Origin: Flaviramulus_B aquimarinus
Lineage (GTDB): Bacteria; Bacteroidota; Bacteroidia; Flavobacteriales; Flavobacteriaceae
Assembly: GCF_039543205.1 (NCBI RefSeq)
Contig: NZ_BAABJH010000005.1
Location: 112,028-176,027, forward strand
Direction: 5' to 3'
Length of the DNA: 64,000 nt
Of the stretch, positions 1 to 9,967 are shown one piece after another. The notes below the pieces were generated by a model. It searched no databases. It was not told where the DNA came from and saw only the letters and a program-made list of their open reading frames with translations. The stretch's first letter is position 1; each line of letters begins with the position of its first letter. The translations under genes were made by a program, and so were the position numbers.

Positions 1-764
1 TGTAGTACATCTGGCGATGTAACAAACATATTTGCTGGATAAATTGTGAGCTGGTCATATTTTTCTATGACTTTATTGGTTTGAATATTAAAAGATTCTA
101 TGTCTTCTATTTCATCACCAAAAAAGTGAATTCTATACGCATCATCTGCATAGCTTGGAAAAATATCAACGGTATCTCCTTTTATTCTAAAATTACCATG
201 TTTAAAATCTGCTTCTGTTCTTGAGTATAAACTTTGTACTAAACTGTGCAGTAATTGTGTTCGGGAAATAACTTGTTCTCGCTTTAACGAAATGACATTT
301 TTTTGAAATTCTATTGGATTTCCAATACCATAAATACAAGACACAGAAGCCACAACTAATACATCTCGACGCCCTGAGAGTAGCGATGATGTTGCGCTTA
401 AACGCATTTTTTCTATTTCTTCATTTATAGATAAATCTTTTTCTATATAAACTCCAGAAACAGGAATATAGGCTTCAGGCTGATAATAATCATAATAGGA
501 TACAAAATATTCAACAGCATTGTTTGGAAAAAACTGTTTAAATTCAGAATATAATTGGGCAGCTAAGGTTTTATTATGCGCTAAAATTAAGGTTGGACGT
601 TGTATTTCTTCAATGACATTAGCAACTGTAAAGGTTTTTCCAGATCCAGTAACACCAAGTAGGGTTTGGTATTTTTCATTTGAAACAATACCATCAACAA
701 GTTGTTTTATAGCTTGTGGCTGATCGCCAGTAGGCTTGAATTCGGATTCAATTTTAAATTGCAT
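1..764 (-). CDS. uvrB: Excinuclease ABC subunit B, N-terminal part (cut by window edge)
   Basis: UvrB is the damage-verifying helicase-like subunit of UvrABC nucleotide excision repair in the cytoplasm. The reverse strand reads MQFKIESEFKPTGDQPQAIK from the ATG at 764, the usual UvrB start. Next comes Walker A (GVTGSGKTFT), then the AHNKTLAAQLY motif, the beta-hairpin region around YYDYYQPEAY, and SVSCIYGIGNP. About 254 codons are present; the full protein is usually about 660 residues, so the rest lies left of position 1. A TAATTTTG box (776-769) lies only a few bases before the start, so the leader would be very short. Identification is certain. Confidence 0.97.
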   Translation of the reverse strand, partial: MQFKIESEFKPTGDQPQAIKQLVDGIVSNEKYQTLLGVTGSGKTFTVANVIEEIQRPTLILAHNKTLAAQLYSEFKQFFPNNAVEYFVSYYDYYQPEAYIPVSGVYIEKDLSINEEIEKMRLSATSSLLSGRRDVLVVASVSCIYGIGNPIEFQKNVISLKREQVISRTQLLHSLVQSLYSRTEADFKHGNFRIKGDTVDIFPSYADDAYRIHFFGDEIEDIESFNIQTNKVIEKYDQLTIYPANMFVTSPDVL

Positions 765-791
765 TATGCAAAATTACGCAAAATATATGGG

Positions 792-3161
792 TTAACGCTT
801 TAAAGTAAAATGCCCTGAATATTTTCTGCCATCTTCAAGAAAAACCTTAAACCAATACCCATCTGTTGGTAATAAATTGTTTTTAAATGTTCCGTTCCAG
901 CCTTTAGAACCTGGGGGCAATTGTTTTAATAATTTTCCATAACGATCAAATATTAAAATCTTTTTGGGTGGGTTAACGGTGGCACTTATTCCTTTTATTT
1001 GCCAATAATCATTTATACCATCACCGTTTGGTGTAAAGTACTTTGGGTATCCAATTATTGAAATGTTTAATGGTATGGATACGCCACAGCCATTTTTGTC
1101 ATTCACAAAAACTGTGTAAAACCCAGTTTTTAAATTATCAAAAAATGGTTCGTTTTGATAGTTTATAAATACAGTGTTTTCTAGTCTTAGTGCATATTCA
1201 TAATCACCTTGTCCTAGGTTTTCAGGATTTATCATTACAGAATTATTATCAGAAAAATCTATAATTGTAATATCATTTTGGGTGATTGTGGCTACAATTG
1301 ATGAGGCTATAATAATATTTCTAGATGATGAGCATCCATTAGGGTTCGTAACTTGAACGGTATACGTTCCTGTCTCATTTATGTTTATAATACTTGTGTT
1401 TGCTGCTAAGGGCGAATTATTTAACAACCATTGGTATGTATAATTGTTGGGTGTTTCATCTAAAACTCCTGCATTAATACTTATTGTTTGCGGAAAAAAA
1501 TTTGAGCAATAATATATTGTTTCATCGGGTAATAGTATTGGTGTATATATAACATTTAAATCTATTGTGCTAATGGCATAACAATTACTGATATTTTCAA
1601 TTTTAGTGTATATAGTTTCAGAATTTGGTATTGTATTTGTATATGTTCCTGTTATGGCATTTTTCCCAAGTATGGCTTCTTGTTCGTCTGTATAAAATTC
1701 TATAGTACTACCTATGGGTACTAAAGGTATAATATGATTGGTTAAGTCTGCAATATTAAAATCTGTAATGCCATCAATAATAGTATCATCACAGCTGTTA
1801 AAAGGTGGAAGGTTGATATTATTGTTTGAAATATTTAAAGTAACTTCTGCTATGGAAAAGCATCCTAACTGATTTTCAACTCTCGCAAATATTATTTGTT
1901 GGGAGATTGTATTTTGGAATTCTGTTGGGATGATAATTTTGTTTATTGCTGACTCAGCATCCTGTAGTGTTTCATAGAAATTTTCTATTAGTAGGTCATT
2001 ATCACCATTGATTATGTCTTGTTCTGCATCATATAAATTATAGGTTGTTAATCCATCTTGATTCAAATCACATTCAATAATTGTACTATTATTGACCATT
2101 GGGTTTTGAAGGTACTCAACAGTAATCTCTCCGTAAGAAATACAATTGTCTGGTAAGCCTACTTCTACATTATAAGTACCCGAATCTGTTACTGAATACG
2201 TTCCACAGTTTGAACATCCACTAGGTTGAATATCTACTAAAACCCCGTCCTTATACCACGAATACGAATTTAAACCGGGTTGTATAGCATTAAGTTGTAA
2301 CGTGTCATTTTCGCATACGGGGTTATTGGTTGCAATTAATCTGTTTGGACCTAGGTCTGTACTTAATTCAAAACTTCCTGCTTCTAGAAAAACTGCTGAG
2401 TCGTATCTATAATTTTGTTCATCTGCAATGACCAATTTTACATGATATGTTGCTCCTGTTAAAACATTTGCTGTGGCGGTTAGCACTGCGGTTTGTCCGT
2501 TAAAATTAATAGGAGCAGTAGTGTCGTTCCAACTTCCAAAATAAGTTTCGTTTTGGGCAGAACAACTACCTGGTATTCCTGGATGTACTGTTGTTACTTT
2601 TACAGGTATTTGGGTATCAGGAACTAATGCAATGTTGATATAGGTTTGTTCTGATTCTTCGCGAATTAAAAAGCCAAATAAATCTGAAAACAGACATGAA
2701 TTTGGATTTCCTTGTTGATATTCTTCTGATGCAAAAAGATACCTGAAACTTATTGCGCTTGCTTTTGGTATAAAATCAAATTCAAGAATGGTGGCATTAT
2801 GAGTGTTGCTCTCATCTAAAATGGTTTCTAAATCATTATCTCCACCCCAATTTGGAGCATCATCATCACTTAAAGTTGTATTTGGTCCGTCTACATTGCT
2901 TAAGCGCCCTGTACTTAAAACAATGCCTCTTTGAAAAGGAAACGTTGTGCCTGTAGCATCAAAATAACCATAGCTTTGATCTGAAACTCCAAAATCACCT
3001 CCAATCACATTAGTTACAACCACATTATTAATGCAATTACTGTCAATAAGAATGTCCTCTATAAGTTGTTGTGGTGCATAGGTTTGGCTATCTACTTGTA
3101 TATTTTGAGCAGCGAATTTGAAACTTGCTAAAGCTATAAATATGTATATGAGGCTTCTCAT
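792..3161 (-). CDS. Secreted protein with choice-of-anchor L domain, two CD-D-DG repeats and T9SS type B sorting domain
   Basis: 789 residues, ATG start. A signal peptide (about residues 1-19, hydrophobic IYIFIALASF, cleavage near AAQ) leads into a choice-of-anchor L domain to about residue 270; its landmarks are LEFDFIP and LFASEEY. An Ig-like segment (SYSWYKDG) follows, then two repeats starting IECDLNQDG and NSCDDTIIDG, then another Ig-like segment (YQWLLNN). The C-terminus is the gliding-type T9SS domain: YFTPNGDGINDYW, FDRYGKLLKQL, GWNG, and a final HFTLKR. The protein should cross the outer membrane by T9SS and be displayed or released. It is the last and smallest of five related genes on this strand. 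Its ligand is unknown; an adhesin role is inference. Confidence 0.9.
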   Translation of the reverse strand: MRSLIYIFIALASFKFAAQNIQVDSQTYAPQQLIEDILIDSNCINNVVVTNVIGGDFGVSDQSYGYFDATGTTFPFQRGIVLSTGRLSNVDGPNTTLSDDDAPNWGGDNDLETILDESNTHNATILEFDFIPKASAISFRYLFASEEYQQGNPNSCLFSDLFGFLIREESEQTYINIALVPDTQIPVKVTTVHPGIPGSCSAQNETYFGSWNDTTAPINFNGQTAVLTATANVLTGATYHVKLVIADEQNYRYDSAVFLEAGSFELSTDLGPNRLIATNNPVCENDTLQLNAIQPGLNSYSWYKDGVLVDIQPSGCSNCGTYSVTDSGTYNVEVGLPDNCISYGEITVEYLQNPMVNNSTIIECDLNQDGLTTYNLYDAEQDIINGDNDLLIENFYETLQDAESAINKIIIPTEFQNTISQQIIFARVENQLGCFSIAEVTLNISNNNINLPPFNSCDDTIIDGITDFNIADLTNHIIPLVPIGSTIEFYTDEQEAILGKNAITGTYTNTIPNSETIYTKIENISNCYAISTIDLNVIYTPILLPDETIYYCSNFFPQTISINAGVLDETPNNYTYQWLLNNSPLAANTSIININETGTYTVQVTNPNGCSSSRNIIIASSIVATITQNDITIIDFSDNNSVMINPENLGQGDYEYALRLENTVFINYQNEPFFDNLKTGFYTVFVNDKNGCGVSIPLNISIIGYPKYFTPNGDGINDYWQIKGISATVNPPKKILIFDRYGKLLKQLPPGSKGWNGTFKNNLLPTDGYWFKVFLEDGRKYSGHFTLKR

Positions 3162-3218
3162 TTATAATTGGTGGTTATACAAATATAAATGACTTTAAAC
3201 TAATAACATATTTACGGC

Positions 3219-6200
3219 TTATCGCCTTAAAGTAAAATGTCCTTTTAATTGAAACTGATCACCTTTGTAAAAAATATTGGCACTATACCAATAATCATCC
3301 GATGGCATATTTTCACCATTATAAGTTCCGTCCCAACCAGCAGAGGTATGTGGTAGGGTTTTCATGAGTTTGCCATAGCGATTATAAATGTAAATTATAG
3401 TGCCTTCTAATTGATTAACACCAGTAATGTGCCATGTATCAAAATAGCCATCATCGTTTGGTGTAACAAATTTTGGAATGTCAAAAATCATAACTTTTTT
3501 AGATACTGATAGACAGCCGTTAACATCAATAACTGTTATGGTTCGTTCGCCAATAGGCACATAGGTGAAAAAGTTAGAGCGTTGTGGTTCACCATCATCC
3601 AATTGATACAGGTAATCACCAATACCGCTAACGGTAATGGTGATGTTATTTGGGTCTGAAAAATCTACGGTTTCTTCAAATTCTATGGTGGCTTGTTCGG
3701 ATTCTATAACATTAAAGGTTTTTTTTGTTTCACACCCAAAAGTTGATGTAATAGTTAAACTGTATTCTCCAATAACTGAAATATCAATACTAGCATCAGT
3801 TTCGCCGTAAGGCTCCCATAAATATGAATCGGTAGCATAGCCAGTTTCTCCTGTTACTTGAAGCGGAAAGTTTTCTAAACATATAACTTGGTCTTTTATA
3901 TCGTTTATTGGTTTTCTTCTAACATAGGCTGTAAAGTTTGTTGTGCTAAAGCATCCTGTTCTATTATTTTCAATTCTGGCATAAATTATACTTTCAACAT
4001 CTACGTTATGAATATTACTTAATACATTGGAGCTGTTATTGGCATCGTCTTCATTTAAATAGTAACTTATATTAAAATCTGAGTTACTTTGAGTCCCTAA
4101 AACCTGATTGTCTTGAGTTGTTAAATCGAAACCATATATGTTATCGTAATCATTATCACAGGATTCTATGTCATCTGGTTGGTTTGCGATGGGTAATGGG
4201 TTTATAATGAGTTGAAACGGATAGACGTAATGACAGCCTCTGTCGGCTGATTCTATTCTTATATAGATGGTGTCATTAGTCGTTATATATGTATAATCTG
4301 TTGGAATAGGGGTGTTGCTAATCTCTGCATCTGTAGCACTTAAGTGATATGAAATGAGTGCATCTGGGTCATTAGTTACTATTATGTCATTAATGGTGTT
4401 TAAGTCAAAATAGCGTGTTGGATTATCACAGATTTCATAGGTTTCAAATTCATTAATTGCGGGCGGCAATGTAACGATGAGTTCTTGATTAATGACATTG
4501 TAGCAATCTGCTGAAATATTATAAACTTTAATATAAATGGTCTGTGGATTGGAGCTGTTATTATAGTTTACGGGATCAGCAATGGCAGATGCCTCATTAT
4601 CAATTAGTGTTAAATCATCAAAATATGATATTACAATATTACTTGAAGGTGAAGCAAATAAATTATTTTCATTTGATGAAATATCGAAAACAACAGTTTC
4701 ATCGTAATCTACATCACATTGTATAAGTGGCTGTACTTCGTTTGGATATATATGTACAATTGTGTTAAACTCTGTAGTACTATAACATCCAGTGGCCTTG
4801 TTTTCAATACGAGCATAGATTGTTTGTCCGTTTTCGGCATTGTAATTTGTTGCTAAGGCAGAATCATCATTGTTTGCAGAGTTGGCATTATCATGAAATG
4901 TGATGTTGTAGTCATCAAGGTTTTGACTTCCGAGTATTGCCGCATTTTGTAAAGAAAGGTCAAAAATTTCAAATCTATCTGTACTTGCATCATCACAAGC
5001 TTCCATCGTATTAGGTTGGTTTGCGATGGGTAATGGGTTTATAATGAGTTGAAACGGATAGACGTAATGACAGCCTCTGTCGGCTGATTCTATTCTTATA
5101 TAGATGGTGTCATTAGTCGTTACATATGTATAATCTGTTGGAATAGGGGTGTTGCTAATCTCTGCATCTGTAGCACTTAAGTGATATGAAATGAGGGCAT
5201 CTGGGTCATTAGTTACTATTATGTCATTAATGGTGTTTAAGTCAAAATAGCGTGTTGGATTATCACAGATTTCATAGGTTTCAAATTCATTAATTGCGGG
5301 CGGCAATGTAACGATGAGTTCTTGATTAATGACATTGTAGCAATCTGCTGAAATATTATAAACTTTAATATAAATGGTCTGTGGATTGGAGCTGTTATTA
5401 TAGTTTACGGGATCAGCAATGGCAGATGCCTCATTATCAATTAGTGTTAAATCATCAAAATATGATATTACAATATTACTTGAAGGTGAAGTAAATAAAT
5501 TATTTTCATTTGATGAAATATCGAAAATAACTGTTTCATCGTAATCTACATCACATTGTACGAGTGGTGTTACTTGATTAGGATATTGGTGTACAATGGT
5601 GTTAAATTGGGTTGTACTATAACATCCTGTTACATTATTTTCAATACGAACATAGATGATTTGATCATTTTCGGCATTATAATTTGTTGTTAAAGGCGTA
5701 CTGTTATTATTAGCCGAGGCATTGCTACCATGATAAGTTATCGAAAAGGCACTAGGATTTTGCCCGCCTAAAACACTAGTGTTTTGTGTTGAAAGGTCGA
5801 AAATTTCGAAGCCATCGGCACTAACATCATCACAAGACTCCATATCTGTAGGTTGATTGGCTATGGGTAAAGGGTTTACAATAAGTTGAAACGGATAGAC
5901 ATAATGACACCCTCTAATTGCCGATTCTACTCGAATATAAATGATATCATTTGTAGTCGTATAGTTGTAATCGGTGCTAATTGGTGCATTGCCAATTTCC
6001 GCATCAGTTGAATTTAAATAATATGTAATTATAGCATCTGGATCGTTATCTACAATTTCTGTATTAATATCATTTAAGTTGAAATAACTTGCTGGGTTAT
6101 CACAGATTTCATAGGTTTCGAACTCTACAATTGCAGGAGGTAAGTCTGCTACAAGTTCTATAGGTAAACTAACCCAACAGTTTGAAATGATATTATTGAT

Positions 6201-9200
6201 TTTTATAAATACGGTTTGGGGGTTACTCGTATTATTGAAATTTTCAGGGTCGCTAATTATTGCTGTATCATTATCTACGCCATCTTGCGACGTGTGATAT
6301 GTTATTACTAAATTATCTTGTCTGAGTCCTAAAATTTGCACTTCTGATTGTTTTAAATCGAAGGTTACCAAACCATCATAATCGACATCACATACCTTAA
6401 GCGGTTCTGGCTCTGTGGTACTTGGTACTTGTACGATACTAAGTGTGAAATCGGCTATGCCATGGCAGTAGGTGCCATTGGTAATACGTGCAAAAATAGT
6501 TTGTGGATTGTAATAGTTTGTAAAATTCGGGTCTATTTCATTATAGCCATATTCAGCGTCATATTGACTTGTGTGAAGGGTCACGGTTAGGTTTTCGCTC
6601 ATACCTTCTTTTATATCATCTATGGTCGATGTTAGGTCGAATGTTTCAATAGCATCGTTAGAAATATCATCACAAACTTTAATGTCATTAGGCTCATTAA
6701 ATAAAGGGATGGAGCCTACTTCTACTCCAAAAGAAGCGGTGTCATAACATTCGGGGTCTGTAATACTTTCAACTCTTACAAAGATGGTTTGAGGGTTTGA
6801 GGTGTTATTGTATATGTTGTATTTGTCAATTTCATTAGTGCGATCTATGGCATTTTGTTCGGTTTCAAAATAGAGGACTTGTTTGCCATATTGACCGTTT
6901 AAAATTTCGCCATCTTTAACGTAGAAATAAAAATCAGCAATATCGTTTGTGCCAGATTCGCAATTTTCAAAGATGCTGAGCTCAGGAAAAATAGGTAATG
7001 TATTTACATTTATATAAACATAAGAGATGTTGAAGCATGAGGTTGTGTTGCTCTTGACTCTAAAGTAGATGTATTGATTCGTTGCATTGAAATTTTCAGG
7101 ATCGGCAATTTCATTTTCGTCATTAAAAGCGGCCCAATAATCACTAAAATAGCTAATTTCTAAGTTTGAAGTATCTGAAACAATATCTGGTACAACATTT
7201 GTTAAATCTACTATGGAAAAGGCATCTTGATCATCATCACATATAATGATGTTGTCAGGATAATTAACAACTGGTGCTGTTATGATATTAATATCAATAG
7301 GTTTTATAGCTACACATCCTATTTGTGGGTTAAAAACCCTTATATATAATGTTTGTGGATTTGATGAATTGTAAAATGTAGGCGGTAATCTGTTTTCGTC
7401 GTTTTGTGCATCTATTTCACTATAAAAGTAGTTTATACTTACTGGTGATATTCCTGCTGTTAAATCATTATCAAAGGTACTTAACACAATTGAGGTATAG
7501 CCATCGGTATCGGTATCGCAATAATCCACGCTATTAACATCTGGTAATTCTAATGCGGGGTTAATTACTAAATCTACGAGTAAGTTTACTTTACAAACAT
7601 CATCAACAACAGTTGTGTAAAGTATGGTTGGACTAGAGCTTACTGTAAATGGAATATTTTCGTTTAGAGGATTGGTTTGATTGTCTAAATCATCTTGACT
7701 TTCATAAAAAACCACATCTAAATCGCCATATTCTGCTTTTATATCGTTTTCAATATCACTTAAATGAAAATCTTCAATACCATCATTGGAAAAATCATCA
7801 CAAATGATATATTCTTTAAAATCAATGCCAAATTCAACTAAATTGGTTTGTAATTCAACAGGAGTAATTGAGAAACATCCTGTTGTATTATCTACAACCC
7901 GTATGTAAATGAGCTGGAAAAAGGGGTCTATATTTTGGTAATTGGTTTCGTTAGCTATTTCATTAATGCCGTTTTGTGCATCTGCTTCGTTTAGGTGAAA
8001 AGTGGTTGTTGCATTGGTCACACCATTTAGAACGTTACCTAAAACCGAGGTTAAATCAAAGTCTGCAAAACCATCTGAATTCTCTTCACAAGCATTGATA
8101 TAATGTCTGTCTTCTAAATTTATATCAGGGTTTGGTTGAACGGTAACATCTATAGTTGTGGTTGTATAACATCCGGTAAAAGAACTATAAACTCTAACAT
8201 ATAAGGTGTCTGTTGGGTTAATATTTATGTATGGGGGGTATATTTGGTAGTACCCATTATCTGCATCTTGTTGCGAATAGTGGTAGGTAACTTGTAAAGT
8301 GGTGTCTCCACTAGTAATCTCATCATTAGCTTGAGTTAAATCTATTATTCTAAATCCATCGTTACCATCTTCGTCTTGGATATCGCAAACAATAATAGGT
8401 TCAGGGTCATTAATTTCGGGAACTTCATTTACAACTAAATTGAATGTTGGATAGGCTAAGCAACCATTATTGGTGTCTTCAATTCTAACATGTATGGTTT
8501 CTGGGTTACTGGTATTTGAATATGCTGAAATAATTGGATTAGTATTATTTTTAGCATCATCATCAGTGGCATGGTAAGAAATGTTATAGTTTCCTGAAGG
8601 TACGGAATATAGGATTTCGTAATATTTTAAATTTAAATCAAAATTTTCTACACCATCATTATCAGCTGTATCACAGAGAATGAAGTCCGATATATTACCA
8701 GAAATTTGTTCGCCATTTAGAGTGACTTCAATGGCATCTTCAATAGTACATGAGGTATTATTGACTTGCAGGGTTATTTCGACTTTGTATATCCCTGAGG
8801 TTATAGCTGCATAAGTGGCGTCATTTTCACCAGGAATTAAAACGTCATTTAAAAACCATGCGTAAGACGCTAAATTGTTATTAATATCGGCATTTAAATC
8901 TACAGTGTTGGCACAGGTTGATACATCTGAACCTAAATCTACGGAGGCGTTAAAGCTATTTCCTTCTATAAAAACTGCAGAATCGAATTTATAATCTGTT
9001 TGATCGGCAATCACTAATTTAATGTGGTATTTTACATTAGGTGTAATGGTTGCATTTGCTGTAAAAACCGTGGTTCTTCCATTAAAGTTTGTGTCTCCTA
9101 TATTAAAACCTTCAAAGTATGCTTCATTTTGTGCAGCACAAAAGTCAACAATGTTTTCATGTATGGTTGTTGTGTTTACGGGGGTATTTGTTCCAGGGAT

Positions 9201-9737
9201 TAGCGCAATGTTTTCATATGGGTTTGCTGTATCGGCTTCTTTTATTAAAAATGCAAATCCATCGGAATAATTACAGGGATTGGTTTCGTAATATTCTTCT
9301 GAAGCTAAAAGATAATTAAATTGAACTTGGTTAGAGAAAGATACAAAGTCAAACTCTATGGATGTGGCGTTTAGTGTATTGCTAATACCTAAAGCGGTTT
9401 CTAGATCTGTATCTGTGCCCCAATTATCATCTCCTTCTGCTAAAATATTTGTATTTGTTGTGTTTCCAGCTGAATTTACACTACCTGTTGAAAGTACAAT
9501 ACCATTCTCAAAGGGAAAGTTTGATAATGCTTTTTCAAAATAGCCATAACTTTCTAAGTTACTACTACTACCATTTACATTAGATTGTATATTGGTTATT
9601 TCTACACAACCTTCAGCTAAATTGTTTAAAATAAGTTGTTCTAAGGAAATAGAACTATCTGTAGAGATTTGTTGAGAATGTGTTACATTCGAAAATATAA
9701 AACATAAAAAAAGGGCTAGCGAAAAAAAATACTTCAT
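3219..9737 (-). CDS. Giant secreted T9SS type B protein with 17 CD-D-DG repeats
   Basis: About 2172 residues from the ATG at 9737. A TTG nine codons upstream is possible, but the signal peptide begins naturally at MKYFFSLALFLCF. Order: signal peptide; choice-of-anchor L domain (SIEFDFVS, LLASEEYY); Ig-like segment (SYAWFLND); 17 repeats of about 93 residues, each opening with a variant of CD-x-D-x-DG and containing NPQTIYVR-like and GCY motifs; a closing Ig-like segment; and a T9SS type B domain (FVTPNDDGYFDTW, YNRYGKLMKTL, GWDG, HFTLRR). Repeats 1-11 correspond one-to-one to the 11 repeats of the next gene (9968). Repeats 12-17 are two extra tandem copies of the block formed by repeats 9-11. 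It is probably an elongated cell-surface stalk or adhesin; this role is inferred from architecture only. Confidence 0.9.
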   Translation of the reverse strand: MKYFFSLALFLCFIFSNVTHSQQISTDSSISLEQLILNNLAEGCVEITNIQSNVNGSSSNLESYGYFEKALSNFPFENGIVLSTGSVNSAGNTTNTNILAEGDDNWGTDTDLETALGISNTLNATSIEFDFVSFSNQVQFNYLLASEEYYETNPCNYSDGFAFLIKEADTANPYENIALIPGTNTPVNTTTIHENIVDFCAAQNEAYFEGFNIGDTNFNGRTTVFTANATITPNVKYHIKLVIADQTDYKFDSAVFIEGNSFNASVDLGSDVSTCANTVDLNADINNNLASYAWFLNDVLIPGENDATYAAITSGIYKVEITLQVNNTSCTIEDAIEVTLNGEQISGNISDFILCDTADNDGVENFDLNLKYYEILYSVPSGNYNISYHATDDDAKNNTNPIISAYSNTSNPETIHVRIEDTNNGCLAYPTFNLVVNEVPEINDPEPIIVCDIQDEDGNDGFRIIDLTQANDEITSGDTTLQVTYHYSQQDADNGYYQIYPPYININPTDTLYVRVYSSFTGCYTTTTIDVTVQPNPDINLEDRHYINACEENSDGFADFDLTSVLGNVLNGVTNATTTFHLNEADAQNGINEIANETNYQNIDPFFQLIYIRVVDNTTGCFSITPVELQTNLVEFGIDFKEYIICDDFSNDGIEDFHLSDIENDIKAEYGDLDVVFYESQDDLDNQTNPLNENIPFTVSSSPTILYTTVVDDVCKVNLLVDLVINPALELPDVNSVDYCDTDTDGYTSIVLSTFDNDLTAGISPVSINYFYSEIDAQNDENRLPPTFYNSSNPQTLYIRVFNPQIGCVAIKPIDINIITAPVVNYPDNIIICDDDQDAFSIVDLTNVVPDIVSDTSNLEISYFSDYWAAFNDENEIADPENFNATNQYIYFRVKSNTTSCFNISYVYINVNTLPIFPELSIFENCESGTNDIADFYFYVKDGEILNGQYGKQVLYFETEQNAIDRTNEIDKYNIYNNTSNPQTIFVRVESITDPECYDTASFGVEVGSIPLFNEPNDIKVCDDISNDAIETFDLTSTIDDIKEGMSENLTVTLHTSQYDAEYGYNEIDPNFTNYYNPQTIFARITNGTYCHGIADFTLSIVQVPSTTEPEPLKVCDVDYDGLVTFDLKQSEVQILGLRQDNLVITYHTSQDGVDNDTAIISDPENFNNTSNPQTVFIKINNIISNCWVSLPIELVADLPPAIVEFETYEICDNPASYFNLNDINTEIVDNDPDAIITYYLNSTDAEIGNAPISTDYNYTTTNDIIYIRVESAIRGCHYVYPFQLIVNPLPIANQPTDMESCDDVSADGFEIFDLSTQNTSVLGGQNPSAFSITYHGSNASANNNSTPLTTNYNAENDQIIYVRIENNVTGCYSTTQFNTIVHQYPNQVTPLVQCDVDYDETVIFDISSNENNLFTSPSSNIVISYFDDLTLIDNEASAIADPVNYNNSSNPQTIYIKVYNISADCYNVINQELIVTLPPAINEFETYEICDNPTRYFDLNTINDIIVTNDPDALISYHLSATDAEISNTPIPTDYTYVTTNDTIYIRIESADRGCHYVYPFQLIINPLPIANQPNTMEACDDASTDRFEIFDLSLQNAAILGSQNLDDYNITFHDNANSANNDDSALATNYNAENGQTIYARIENKATGCYSTTEFNTIVHIYPNEVQPLIQCDVDYDETVVFDISSNENNLFASPSSNIVISYFDDLTLIDNEASAIADPVNYNNSSNPQTIYIKVYNISADCYNVINQELIVTLPPAINEFETYEICDNPTRYFDLNTINDIIVTNDPDALISYHLSATDAEISNTPIPTDYTYITTNDTIYIRIESADRGCHYVYPFQLIINPLPIANQPDDIESCDNDYDNIYGFDLTTQDNQVLGTQSNSDFNISYYLNEDDANNSSNVLSNIHNVDVESIIYARIENNRTGCFSTTNFTAYVRRKPINDIKDQVICLENFPLQVTGETGYATDSYLWEPYGETDASIDISVIGEYSLTITSTFGCETKKTFNVIESEQATIEFEETVDFSDPNNITITVSGIGDYLYQLDDGEPQRSNFFTYVPIGERTITVIDVNGCLSVSKKVMIFDIPKFVTPNDDGYFDTWHITGVNQLEGTIIYIYNRYGKLMKTLPHTSAGWDGTYNGENMPSDDYWYSANIFYKGDQFQLKGHFTLRR
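4177..4723 (-). repeat. 547-bp near-identical duplicate, copy 1 (partner at 5014-5560)
   Basis: Compared base by base with 5014-5560 (offset 837), I count five mismatches over 547 bp, about 99% identity. Outside these limits the two copies diverge sharply. The stretch covers repeats 15 and 16 and the first residues of repeat 17. This points to recent duplication or gene conversion. It is also a place where a short-read assembly could collapse. Confidence 0.95.
5014..5560 (-). repeat. 547-bp near-identical duplicate, copy 2 (partner at 4177-4723)
   Basis: Partner of 4177-4723, covering repeats 12 and 13 and the start of repeat 14. Two of the five differences lie close together near 4690-4698 / 5527-5535. 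The other three are scattered single changes. Confidence 0.95.
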
Positions 9738-9967
9738 GCTAGGTTTTAGTTTTTTATTAGCCAATGTAAACGATACACTAACTAATCATGGTTAATAGCT
9801 ATTGTAAATTTATTGATAAAAAAAGAGTTTCACCATACCCAATTATAGGTATATTAGGGCTTTACGATAAACGGTTGTAATTAATAGATTAACACCCTAT
9901 TATATTTTAATTTATTGTACAAAAGGAGGTTTTCTTTATAATGGGCTTATGGAATCAGTATGTGATT

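Larger units (their letters stand above)
3882..6392 (-). repeat. Three tandem copies of an 837-bp, three-repeat module
   Basis: Reading on the minus strand, the conserved Cys codons of CDVDYD fall at 6392, 5555 and 4718. The next equivalent Cys (of VICLENF) is at 3881. All three steps are exactly 837 bp, or 279 codons. Each module contains three different repeat types in fixed order, opening CDVDYD, EICDNP and E-CD(D/N). The first copy (5556-6392) is clearly diverged, while the second and third share a nearly identical stretch. The module stays in frame throughout. Confidence 0.95.

Noticed and set aside
3882..6392. Regular repeats that could be taken for a CRISPR array
   Set aside because: The unit is 837 bp, coding throughout and in frame; no short repeats with unique spacers.
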